Below are positions 5,959-11,729 of a stretch of DNA of 11,729 bases, piece after piece. The DNA is taken from positions 1-11,729 of the forward strand of contig OMQS01000076.1 of NCBI GenBank assembly GCA_900313295.1, given 5' to 3'. The notes under the pieces are model-generated. The model was not told where the DNA came from. It saw only the letters and a program-made list of their open reading frames with translations, and did no database searches. Each line of letters starts with the position of its first letter. The first letter of the stretch is position 1. The stretch comes from an uncultured Eubacteriales bacterium (GTDB lineage: Bacteria > Bacillota > Clostridia > Oscillospirales > Oscillospiraceae). The position numbers and the translations under genes are program-made.

Positions 5959-6060
5959 GAGGTCTGCTTTCCTTTTGCTTGCCCTTACTATACAGGTGTT
6001 AGCTTAAAGAAACCTAAAAAAGATAAGAATATTATTTGAACAAATCAATAAGAAAATACG

Positions 6061-6104
6061 AAAAAGCCCTGTGCGCCGGCAGTTTTTGCGCACAGGGCTT
6101 TTTT
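6061..6104. terminator. Strong bidirectional intrinsic terminator at the 3' end of the EEP gene
   Basis: A perfect 11-bp GC-rich stem, GCCCTGTGCGC (6066-6076) with GCGCACAGGGC (6088-6098), carries an 11-nt loop. It is bordered by five A residues (6061-6065) and six T residues (6099-6104), giving a U-tract on either strand. On the minus strand it ends the EEP-family gene, whose stop codon is at 6116-6114. Confidence 0.93.
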
Positions 6105-6113
6105 GAAAAAAGG

Positions 6114-7184
6114 TCACGGCAGGAGGGTGAAGGTCATGGATACGGGATTGTGATCCGAATAGGCAAAGCCCGTGTCGATGACGGTGGCGGCGCTGACGCT
6201 TACATTATTGGACACCAGAAAGCCGTCCACCGTCACCAGATACTGCCCGTCATGGTAGGGGGCATCGGCATTGCGGCAGCTTGCCACGGGGTTTTCCTTG
6301 TCCAGCGGGGGGACAAGGGTCAGATCCTTGCCCTGAAACAGGCTCTCCGGCAGGGGCTGCGCCCAAGTGTACTCGCCGGCGCTGACGCCGAAGACCTCCT
6401 CGGAGTTGCCCAGCACGTCCTTGTTAAAGTCGCCGCCGCAGACGCAGTAATTGCCCTTTTCGTATTCGCTCTGCATGTCACTGAGCAGCATTTCCATCTG
6501 GTCGAGGGCGATGGTGCCGTCAGAGGTGTAGGCCGACAGGTGTACGGCGTAGAGCACCAGTTCCTTCCCGTTTTCCATGGGGACGCGGCTGACGGTGTAG
6601 CACCGATCCAGATCCACCAGCTTCATGACGCCCTGCTCGATGGGCAGGCTACGGCGCAGGGAGGAGGAGATGGGTGCCGTGGAGAAAGTCATCAGGCCGG
6701 AAACGGAGGAGCCGTGGGGCTGTGTCAGCGGCCAGAACAGGAAGGGGGAGTCGTAGTTCTGCCCCCAGACGGAGCTGAAGTTCGGCAGCGCCTGCCGCAG
6801 CAGAGCGGATTCATCGCGGTGATAGCTGCGGGTGGAGCCGGCGTCCACCTCCTGCACAAAGTAGAAATCGGCGTTTTGCTTTTGCAGCACCTGCGCAATA
6901 TTGGCGAGGTTGGCATCCAGCCGCTCCTTAGACCAAGCCCAGGACTCCGTGCCGCCGTCCATGAAGAAGCTGTAATCCGACTCATAGGCGCCGAAGCCTA
7001 TGTTATAGGACACCACGGTGTAGGGGATGTCCGTGCGGACGGAAGCGGAGGCACTGCCCTCCGGCGTAAGGGAGAGGTTGTCCTCGATGCGGTGGTAGGA
7101 GAGGAACACATAGGCCACATAGGCCAGAACGACGAGCAGCAGAGCCAGCAGCACAATGCCGGCGATCTTCAGTGTTTTTTTCAT
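6114..7184 (-). CDS. Membrane-anchored endonuclease/exonuclease/phosphatase (EEP) family protein
   Basis: The 356-aa product starts with MKKTLK and one hydrophobic helix (about residues 8-28), most likely an uncleaved anchor placing the catalytic domain outside the membrane. The EEP (DNase I-like) fold is shown by its metal and catalytic motifs in order: SYNIGF with Asn61, QEVD with Glu112, AVHLSAY with His215, GGDFNKD with Asp252 and Asn254, VDGFLVS with Asp320, and YSDHNPV with Asp344-His345. All expected active-site residues are present, so it should be a working Mg-dependent phosphodiesterase or phosphatase; the substrate (nucleic acid, phospholipid head group or inositol phosphate) cannot be told. 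Start: AAGGAG (7196-7191) lies 6 nt before ATG 7184. It stands alone and is divergent from the rhomboid operon, sharing a compact promoter region with it. Confidence 0.85.
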   Translation of the reverse strand: MKKTLKIAGIVLLALLLVVLAYVAYVFLSYHRIEDNLSLTPEGSASASVRTDIPYTVVSYNIGFGAYESDYSFFMDGGTESWAWSKERLDANLANIAQVLQKQNADFYFVQEVDAGSTRSYHRDESALLRQALPNFSSVWGQNYDSPFLFWPLTQPHGSSVSGLMTFSTAPISSSLRRSLPIEQGVMKLVDLDRCYTVSRVPMENGKELVLYAVHLSAYTSDGTIALDQMEMLLSDMQSEYEKGNYCVCGGDFNKDVLGNSEEVFGVSAGEYTWAQPLPESLFQGKDLTLVPPLDKENPVASCRNADAPYHDGQYLVTVDGFLVSNNVSVSAATVIDTGFAYSDHNPVSMTFTLLP

Positions 7185-7201
7185 ACGGTACTCCTTCGGT
7201 G

Positions 7202-7259
7202 GGGATAGATAGACAAAGGTTTACTTTTTCCTGATTTTATATTATAATCCATCTATCCC
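7202..7259. repeat. 9-bp inverted repeat flanking the divergent promoter region
   Basis: GGGATAGAT (7202-7210) and ATCTATCCC (7251-7259) are perfect inverted copies 40 bp apart. They bracket the shared -10 region between the EEP and rhomboid genes. The arrangement could be a two-site operator allowing looping, or chance; the right arm overlaps the predicted rhomboid transcription start. Confidence 0.45.
7220..7248 (+). promoter_or_regulatory. Sigma-A-type promoter for the rhomboid-mrnC-rqcH operon
   Basis: -35 TTTACT (7220-7225), a 17-nt spacer and a perfect -10 TATAAT (7243-7248) predict a start near 7255. The leader to TTG 7281 is about 26 nt and holds AAAGAGGA. The -10 lies inside the self-complementary octamer ATTATAAT. 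Confidence 0.75.
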
Positions 7260-7269
7260 GTTTTGAAAA
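7241..7269 (-). promoter_or_regulatory. Candidate divergent promoter for the EEP gene sharing the same -10 octamer
   Basis: Because ATTATAAT (7241-7248) is palindromic, the minus strand also reads TATAAT (7246-7241). A TTTTCA -35 (7269-7264) stands 17 nt away. This is the only good -10 upstream of the EEP gene. If used, the two promoters physically exclude each other. Confidence 0.5.
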
Positions 7270-7280
7270 GAGGAATTGTA

Positions 7281-7853
7281 TTGAAAAAGCTGGTGATCCG
7301 ATTCAATGCGCCTGCCACGCTGACCTTCGCGCTGCTGGCTCTGGGCGCACTTATTCTGGGGCAGACCTTCGGCAGCGCCGTGACGACGAAATATTTCTGC
7401 GTGTATCGCGCCTCGCTGGCAGATCCGCTGACCTACCTGCGGTTTTTCACCCATGTGCTGGGCCATGCGGACTACTCCCACTACATGGGCAACATGCTGC
7501 TTTTGCTGCTGGTGGGGCCGCCGCTGGAGGAGAAGTACGGATGGAAAAAAATGGTGTGGTTCATGGCCGTCACCGCGCTGGTCACGGGACTGGTGCAGTT
7601 TATTTTCTTCCCCCATTCCGCCCTGCTGGGTGCCAGCGGCATCGTGTTCATGATGATTGTGCTGTCTTCCTTCACGGAGAGCCGCGGCGGCGGCATCCCC
7701 ATCACGCTGATTTTGGTGGTCATTTTCTATCTGGGCGGGGAGATCATCGACGGCATTCGCAACACCGACAGCATTTCCCAGCTCACTCATGTGGTGGGCG
7801 GTGCACTGGGTATGATATTCGGCTTCCTCTATCGGGGCGGTCGTCGCAAATGA
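7281..7853 (+). CDS. Rhomboid-family intramembrane serine protease
   Basis: Rhomboids cut transmembrane substrates within the bilayer using a Ser-His dyad. This 190-aa product has about six hydrophobic helices, the catalytic Ser119 in LLGASGIVF, the catalytic His170 in QLTHVVGGALGMIFGF, and the oxyanion/structural pair His67-x3-Asn71 in SHYMGNMLLLL. The PPLEEKYG turn after the second helix is also typical. Start choice: TTG 7281 has AAAGAGGA ending 6 nt upstream; the upstream in-frame TTG 7263 lacks a site and falls close to the predicted transcription start. Use of TTG suggests modest translation. It begins an operon with mrnC (25-nt gap) and rqcH. The substrate is unknown; the short form without extra domains fits a general membrane quality-control or signalling protease. 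Confidence 0.88.
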   Translation: MKKLVIRFNAPATLTFALLALGALILGQTFGSAVTTKYFCVYRASLADPLTYLRFFTHVLGHADYSHYMGNMLLLLLVGPPLEEKYGWKKMVWFMAVTALVTGLVQFIFFPHSALLGASGIVFMMIVLSSFTESRGGGIPITLILVVIFYLGGEIIDGIRNTDSISQLTHVVGGALGMIFGFLYRGGRRK

Positions 7854-7878
7854 TATAAAGCAAAGAGGCAAGAGGAAT

Positions 7879-8280
7879 ATGACGGATTATTTTGCGGTCA
7901 GGCTGCCGGAGGACGACATTCGCGCCATCAGCAGCATTGGTCTGGCACATATCGGGGACGGCGTGTATGAGCTGCTGGTGCGCACCTACCTGTGCGCCCA
8001 CGGCAAGGCCACCGGCAAAGGACTGCACCGCGCCACGGTGCAGCTGGTGTGCGCGCCGGAGCAGGCGCGACGGGCGCAGAGGATCCTGCCCCTTCTCACG
8101 GAGGAGGAGCAGGAGGTCTACCGGCGGGGACGCAACGCCCACGTCCACTCCATCCCACAGCACGCCAGCCGGACGGAATACCAGCAGGCCACGGCGCTGG
8201 AGGCGCTGCTGGGCTGGCTGTATTTGAGCGGGCACAGGGAGCGGATCAACGAGCTGTTTGAAACAATGATGGAGGAGTGA
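7879..8280 (+). CDS. mrnC: Mini-ribonuclease III (23S rRNA maturation)
   Basis: Mini-III is an RNase III catalytic domain without the double-stranded RNA-binding domain; in Bacillus it trims the 5' and 3' ends of 23S rRNA as a homodimer. The 133-aa product carries LAHIGDGVYELLVR with Asp27, the YRRGRNA motif (81-87) and ATALEALLGWLYL with Glu108, which are the metal-binding residues of the family. The length is normal. ATG 7879 has AAAGAGG (7862-7868) at 10 nt and a closer AGAGGA (7871-7876) at 2 nt. It sits 25 nt after the rhomboid gene and 3 nt before rqcH, so the three genes are probably one transcript. In many Firmicutes mrnC follows cysS instead, so this neighbourhood is rearranged. Confidence 0.93.
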   Translation: MTDYFAVRLPEDDIRAISSIGLAHIGDGVYELLVRTYLCAHGKATGKGLHRATVQLVCAPEQARRAQRILPLLTEEEQEVYRRGRNAHVHSIPQHASRTEYQQATALEALLGWLYLSGHRERINELFETMMEE

Positions 8281-8283
8281 ACC

Positions 8284-10023
8284 ATGGCGCTGGATGCCGT
8301 ATGCCTGCAGGCGGTGGTGGGGGAGATCGCCCCGCAGATCGAGGGGCTGAAAATTGAAAAGATCCAACAGCCCGCCCGAGATCAGGTGGTGCTTCTGCTG
8401 CGGGGCAGCCGGCGGCTGCTGCTGTGCGCCTCCGCGGGTCAGCCGAGGCTGAATCTCACGGCGGTGCTGCGGGATAACCCCAGCCAGCCACCCATGTTCT
8501 GCATGCTGCTGCGCAAGCATCTGTCCGGCGGACGTATCCTTTCCCTGCGGCAGGAGCCGCTGGAGCGGGTGGTGGCGCTTGCCATCGAGGCCATGAACGA
8601 GCTGGGGGAGATGGGGCGGTTTTCCCTGATTTTGGAGGCCATGAACCGCCACGCGAACCTGATTCTGTGCGACGGCGAGGGGCGGATCATAGACTGCCTG
8701 CGGCGGGTGGACTTTGAAATGAACCAGCAGCGGCAGGTGCTGCCGGGGCTTTTCTATCATCTGCCGCCGCAGCAGGAGAAGCGCTCACCGTTGGAGGTGG
8801 AGGAAAGCGAATTCCGGCAGCTTATGCAGGATGCCCCGCAGGACACGCAGGCAGACAAGTGGCTGCTGGACACCTTCACGTCTATTTCGCCCCTGTGGGC
8901 CAGAGAACTGGCGTTCCGCGCCGGCGGCAGCACAGACTGCCTGCTCCAAGCGGCGCAGGAGCGGCTCTGGACGGAGTTTTCGGCTTGGTGCAGCTTAGTG
9001 CGGCGGGGAGATTTCCTGCCGGTGACGCTCAAGCGGAGCGGCAGCCCCTTTGACTTTACCTTTGCACCGATAGTACAATATGAAAACGCCTGCGAGTGTG
9101 CCGCTGCAGAGAGCTTTTCGGCGCTGCTGGACGACTTTTTTGCAGAGCGGGAGCAGGCGGATCGGGTTCGGCAAAAGGGACAGGATCTGCTGAAGACTGC
9201 TGCCAACGCGCGGGATCGCCTGCGGCGCAAGCTGGCCATGCAGGAGCAGGAATATCAAAAGACGCTGGATCGGGACGAGCTGCGGATAAACGGTGAGCTG
9301 ATAACCGCCAACCTCTACCGCATGGAGCGGGGCATGGCGCGGCTGGAGGCGGAGAATTACTACGAGGAGGGCTGCCCCAAGCGGGTGATCACGCTGGATA
9401 TGCGCCTGTCGCCGCAGGAGAATGCGGCCAAATATTTTAAGCGGTATAGCAAGGCGAAGACCGCCGAGAAGATGCTCTCCCGGCTCATGGAGCAGGGGCG
9501 GTCGGAGCTGCTGTACCTGGAGAGCGTGATGCAGGAGATATCTCAGGCGGAGTCCGAGCAGGACTTCAACGACATTCGCGCGGAGCTGACCGAGGGCGGG
9601 TACATCCGCTCCCGGGGCAAGAAGCAACAGGGCTTTCAGCGAAAGTCCGAGCCGCGGCGCTTTCGCACGGAGGCGGGACTTTTGGTTCTGGTGGGGCGCA
9701 GCAACCGGCAGAACGACAAGCTCACCGGCAAAACGGCGGACAGAAACGACTACTGGTTCCACACGCAGAAAATACACGGCAGCCATGTGATCCTCTGCAC
9801 AGAGGGACGCGAGCCGGACGAGGGGAGCATCCTGCAGGCGGCGCAGCTGGCGGCCTACTACTCCCAAGGTCGGGGCGGCGGCAAGGTGGCCGTGGACTAC
9901 ACGCCGGTGAAATATGTAAAAAAGCCGGCGGGCGCAAGGCCGGGTATGGTGGTATACACCACTTACCGCACCCTCATGGCGGAGGCCGATGAGGAGCTGG
10001 TGCGCCGTCTGTCGGTGAAATAA
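8284..10023 (+). CDS. rqcH: NFACT-family ribosome quality control factor RqcH (FbpA/YloA-like)
   Basis: RqcH binds obstructed 50S-peptidyl-tRNA complexes and recruits tRNA-Ala to add C-terminal alanine tails that mark stalled peptides for degradation. The 579-aa product is full length. Regions in order: NFACT-N with QPPMFCMLLRKHLSGG (68-83) and EAMNRHANLIL (118-128); a helical middle region (about 170-280); a coiled coil (about 285-440) with NGELITANLYRM (336-347); and NFACT-R with LVGRSNRQNDKLTGKTADRNDYWFHT (469-494) and GSHVIL (499-504). The B. subtilis Asp97-Arg98 catalytic pair corresponds to Glu94-Arg95 here (PLERVV), a conservative change. Older 'fibronectin-binding' names for this family do not define its main role. 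ATG 8284 follows GGAGG at the end of mrnC. A terminator follows at 10036-10072. Confidence 0.94.
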   Translation: MALDAVCLQAVVGEIAPQIEGLKIEKIQQPARDQVVLLLRGSRRLLLCASAGQPRLNLTAVLRDNPSQPPMFCMLLRKHLSGGRILSLRQEPLERVVALAIEAMNELGEMGRFSLILEAMNRHANLILCDGEGRIIDCLRRVDFEMNQQRQVLPGLFYHLPPQQEKRSPLEVEESEFRQLMQDAPQDTQADKWLLDTFTSISPLWARELAFRAGGSTDCLLQAAQERLWTEFSAWCSLVRRGDFLPVTLKRSGSPFDFTFAPIVQYENACECAAAESFSALLDDFFAEREQADRVRQKGQDLLKTAANARDRLRRKLAMQEQEYQKTLDRDELRINGELITANLYRMERGMARLEAENYYEEGCPKRVITLDMRLSPQENAAKYFKRYSKAKTAEKMLSRLMEQGRSELLYLESVMQEISQAESEQDFNDIRAELTEGGYIRSRGKKQQGFQRKSEPRRFRTEAGLLVLVGRSNRQNDKLTGKTADRNDYWFHTQKIHGSHVILCTEGREPDEGSILQAAQLAAYYSQGRGGGKVAVDYTPVKYVKKPAGARPGMVVYTTYRTLMAEADEELVRRLSVK

Positions 10024-10035
10024 AAGATTATTCAG

Positions 10036-10072
10036 AAAAAAAGCGGGCGCCCTGTTGGACGCCCGCTTTTTT
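10036..10072. terminator. Intrinsic terminator after rqcH, bidirectional
   Basis: A 7-bp stem GCGGGCG (10043-10049) with CGCCCGC (10060-10066) extends inward by CC/GG after one mismatch. It is bordered by seven A residues (10036-10042) and six T residues (10067-10072). It lies 12 nt after the rqcH stop and 15 nt beyond the stop of the convergent DUF378 gene, so it can serve both. Confidence 0.93.
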
Positions 10073-10087
10073 AAAAATATTCAAGAA

Positions 10088-10294
10088 TCAGGTATTATCC
10101 GCAGAATCACGGAACAGCAGCGTGATGCACCACAAACCGGCGATGCCCACCAGCGCATAGATGATGCGGCTGAGAACGGCCAACTGACCGCCGCAGATAA
10201 AGGCTACGCAGTCAAAGGCGAACAGCCCCACGCTGCCCCAGTTCAGCGCACCGATGATGACAAGGATCAGAGCAATGCGATCCACAATTTTCAC
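10088..10294 (-). CDS. DUF378 small membrane protein, 68 aa
   Basis: The product reads MKIVDRIALILVIIGALNWG and continues SVGLFAFDCVAFICGG, matching DUF378 (LVIIGALNWGxVGLFxFD), then a second hydrophobic helix (about residues 43-62) and a short polar tail. Two transmembrane segments with a short loop are expected. The biochemical role of DUF378 is not known. The start is GTG 10294-10292: it has AGGAGG about 9 nt upstream on the minus strand and gives the family's normal length and N-terminus. The frame stays open far upstream through the antisense of the DUF1015 gene, so a naive longest-frame call would add over 400 spurious residues. No firm promoter was seen in 10295-10440. Confidence 0.87.
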   Translation of the reverse strand: MKIVDRIALILVIIGALNWGSVGLFAFDCVAFICGGQLAVLSRIIYALVGIAGLWCITLLFRDSADNT

Positions 10295-10339
10295 GACGGA
10301 TTCCCTCCTTTTCCTAAAAAATACGCCGATAGGTAGTCT

Positions 10340-10350
10340 GCCCGTCGGGC
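10340..10350. repeat. 11-bp odd palindrome upstream of the DUF378 gene
   Basis: GCCCGTCGGGC is self-complementary about a central base. It lies 46 nt upstream of the DUF378 start codon, in a gap otherwise without clear elements. It could be a regulator site in the 5' region or chance in GC-rich DNA. Confidence 0.25.
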
Positions 10351-10418
10351 GCCTAATTATTCCGACACAAAAAAAGTGAGGACGCCTTAAATAATTTTTG
10401 TTTTTTAGCGGAAAGTGA

Positions 10419-10447
10419 TTGAAAAGGGCGGCGGAGTTATGTATAAT
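10419..10447 (+). promoter_or_regulatory. Strong sigma-A promoter for the DUF1015 gene
   Basis: -35 TTGAAA (10419-10424), a 17-nt spacer and a perfect -10 TATAAT (10442-10447) predict a start near 10454 and a leader of about 57 nt. The match fits the strongly biased codon use of the downstream gene, both pointing to high expression. Confidence 0.82.
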
Positions 10448-10470
10448 GCAGAGTAGAAGCAAAAACCGCC

Positions 10471-10490
10471 GCAGAAATGCATTTTTCTGC
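10471..10490 (+). promoter_or_regulatory. 5'-leader hairpin of the DUF1015 gene
   Basis: GCAGAAA (10471-10477) pairs with TTTCTGC (10484-10490) around a 6-nt loop, ending 7 nt before AAGGAGG (10498-10504). It leaves the ribosome binding site exposed and may stabilise the mRNA 5' end. No riboswitch family is recognised and the leader is too short for most. Confidence 0.45.
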
Positions 10491-10510
10491 TCAATACAAG
10501 GAGGAACAAC

Positions 10511-11729
10511 ATGAACAAGAAGTTTGAGAAGCTGGGCTTCTATCCCGCTGACATTCTGATGCCCAAGGACTGCGACATGACCAAGTGGGCCGTGGTGGCC
10601 TGCGACCAGTTCACTTCCGAGCCGGAGTACTGGGAGGCCGTGGAAAAGCAGGTGGGCGACGCCCCCTCTACCCTGCGCCTGATCCTGCCCGAGGCCAATC
10701 TGAAGGCGCCCAATGTGGACGAGCTTATTGAGAACATCAACTCCTCCATGAAAAAGTACATGGCTGACGGCGTGTTCAAGACCCTGTCCGACTCCCTGAT
10801 CTATGTGGAGCGCGAGCAGTCCGACGGCAAGATCCGCCACGGCCTGGTGGGCATGGTGGATCTGGACGCCTACGATTTCACCCCCGGCTCCGGCGCCCTC
10901 ATCCGTGCCACCGAGGCCACCGTGCAGGATCGTATTCCCCCCCGCGCCCGTGTGCGCCGCAACGCCCCCATCGAGCTGCCCCATGTGATGCTGCTCATCG
11001 ACAACCCTGAAAAGACCGTCATCGAGCCTCTCACCGCTGCCACTGACAGCATGGAGGTGGTGTATGACTTCGATCTGATGCAAAACGGCGGGCACATCAA
11101 GGGCTACAAGCTCTCCGACGCCCAGATCGACGCCGTGGCCGACGCCCTCACCGGCCTGTGCTCCGACGAGGCGCAGATGGCCAAGTACAATCTCTCCGGC
11201 GCAGCTCCTCTGCTGTTCGCCGTGGGCGACGGCAACCACTCTCTGGCCACTGCCAAGGCCTGCTATGAGGAGCAGAAGAAGGGCAAGACCCCCGAGGAGT
11301 ACCTGGCTCTGCCCGCCCGCTATGCGCTGGTGGAGGTGGTGAACAACCACGACGATGCGCTGCAGTTTGAGCCTATCCACCGCGTGCTCTTCGGCGTGAA
11401 GCCCGAGCATCTCATGGCCGAGCTGAAGAAGTTCTATCCCGACTGCTACGAGGGGCAGGGCGAGGGTCACGTGTTTGCCTACAACTACGAGGGCAAGGCC
11501 GGCTTCATCACCATTCCCCATCCCGAAAAGCAGCTGTGTGTGGCCTCCGTGCAGACCTTCCTTGACAAGTATCTCAAGGAGTTCGGCGGCGAGGTGGACT
11601 ACATCCACGGCGACGAGGTGGTGGACGAGCTGGGCAGCAAGTCCGGCAACTTCGGCATCAAGCTGCCCGCCATGGGCAAGGAGCAGCTGTTCAAGACCGT
11701 CATGGCCGACGGCGTGCTGCCCCGCAAGA
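10511..11729 (+). CDS. DUF1015 family protein, 3' end outside window
   Basis: ATG 10511 has AAGGAGG at 6 nt. The frame stays open to the last base, giving 406 complete codons. Family features are the N-terminal FYPADILMPKD region, IRATE (131-135), RIPPR (141-145) and AVGDGNHSLATAKA (237-250). Members are about 410-430 aa, so only the C-terminal tip is missing, after ADGVLPRK. The biochemical role is unresolved; in other Firmicutes the gene often lies beside serC-serA, suggesting a link to serine metabolism, but those genes are not in view. Codon use differs from its neighbours: all 12 Arg codons are CGC or CGT with no CGG, whereas CGG dominates in rqcH. That and the promoter suggest an abundant cytosolic protein. 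The bias also creates long open frames on the opposite strand, which are artefacts. Confidence 0.9.
   Translation, partial: MNKKFEKLGFYPADILMPKDCDMTKWAVVACDQFTSEPEYWEAVEKQVGDAPSTLRLILPEANLKAPNVDELIENINSSMKKYMADGVFKTLSDSLIYVEREQSDGKIRHGLVGMVDLDAYDFTPGSGALIRATEATVQDRIPPRARVRRNAPIELPHVMLLIDNPEKTVIEPLTAATDSMEVVYDFDLMQNGGHIKGYKLSDAQIDAVADALTGLCSDEAQMAKYNLSGAAPLLFAVGDGNHSLATAKACYEEQKKGKTPEEYLALPARYALVEVVNNHDDALQFEPIHRVLFGVKPEHLMAELKKFYPDCYEGQGEGHVFAYNYEGKAGFITIPHPEKQLCVASVQTFLDKYLKEFGGEVDYIHGDEVVDELGSKSGNFGIKLPAMGKEQLFKTVMADGVLPRK

Larger units (their letters stand above)
5799..6113. other. Non-coding or nearly non-coding gap between the ABC permease and the EEP gene
   Basis: This 315-nt gap holds, in order, the 13-bp stem-loop, the tiny Cys-containing frame, a compact U-tracted hairpin and the strong bidirectional terminator. 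The stretch 5960-6060 is AT-rich and contains no gene, strong promoter or repeat that I can support. No RNA family is recognised. Confidence 0.6.

Noticed and set aside
6036..7208. 390-codon plus-strand open frame opposite the EEP gene
   Set aside because: Low-complexity Gly/His/Gln/Val composition with no family motif. The minus strand has a complete EEP active site, ribosome binding site and anchor.
7263..7280. Upstream TTG start for the rhomboid gene
   Set aside because: There is no ribosome binding site and it lies about 8 nt from the predicted transcription start; TTG 7281 has AAAGAGGA at 6 nt.
8995..9867. 290-codon minus-strand open frame opposite rqcH
   Set aside because: Shadow frame with Leu/Arg/Gln-rich composition; the plus strand is an uninterrupted full-length RqcH.
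10088..11608. 506-codon minus-strand open frame running through the DUF1015 gene into the DUF378 gene
   Set aside because: Only the last 68 codons are a real gene, with GTG start and ribosome binding site at 10294. The rest is antisense to DUF1015 and open only because of that gene's strong codon bias.
1..11729. Search for CRISPR arrays, IS elements, tRNA/rRNA genes, phage genes or defence islands
   Set aside because: No spaced direct repeats, transposase motifs, terminal inverted repeats flanking a gene, cloverleaf-like sequence or defence-family proteins were seen.

Overview
The window looks like ordinary chromosome from a GC-rich member of the Clostridia, most plausibly Oscillospiraceae/Ruminococcaceae. 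That placement is an inference. It rests on the Firmicutes-type gene set (MltG next to a U32 tRNA-hydroxylation protein, Mini-RNase III, RqcH, DUF1015, a Cys-rich HCB13-like peptide), strong AGGAGG ribosome binding sites, near-consensus TTGACA/TATAAT promoters and many intrinsic terminators. I see no rRNA, tRNA, CRISPR array, insertion sequence, phage gene or attachment site.

Layout. (1) 1-456 is the 3' end of a thymidylate-kinase-like gene. (2) 499-633 (minus) is a 44-aa Cys-rich membrane peptide, convergent with the kinase across a long palindrome. (3) 741-3139 is mltG followed by a trhP-type U32 gene, overlapping by 4 nt. (4) 3187-4050 (minus) is rsmA, convergent with trhP across a bidirectional terminator. 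(5) 4191-5798 is a three-gene operon with overlapping or touching genes: an AbrB-type regulator, an ABC ATPase and an ABC-2 permease. It has a consensus promoter and a tandem 9-bp repeat at the predicted transcription start. (6) 5799-6113 is non-coding or nearly so, with three hairpins and a tiny Cys-containing reading frame interrupted by UGA. (7) 6114-7184 (minus) is a membrane-anchored EEP-fold phosphodiesterase/nuclease-like protein. (8) 7281-10023 is rhomboid protease, mrnC and rqcH in one direction, closed by a terminator. (9) 10088-10294 (minus) is a small DUF378 membrane protein. (10) 10511 to the window end is a DUF1015 gene cut by the window edge, with its own strong promoter.

How the genes fit together. 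Much of the window serves the translation machinery: tRNA wobble hydroxylation (TrhP), 16S rRNA dimethylation (RsmA), 23S rRNA maturation (MrnC) and rescue of stalled 50S subunits (RqcH). The rest is cell-envelope work: glycan-strand termination (MltG), a small exporter with its own regulator, a rhomboid protease and an anchored EEP protein. I found no clear new multi-gene system. The better leads are the regulatory architecture at 7201-7269 and 4121-4171, the two very short Cys-rich frames, and an Asp-to-Glu change in the RqcH DR motif.
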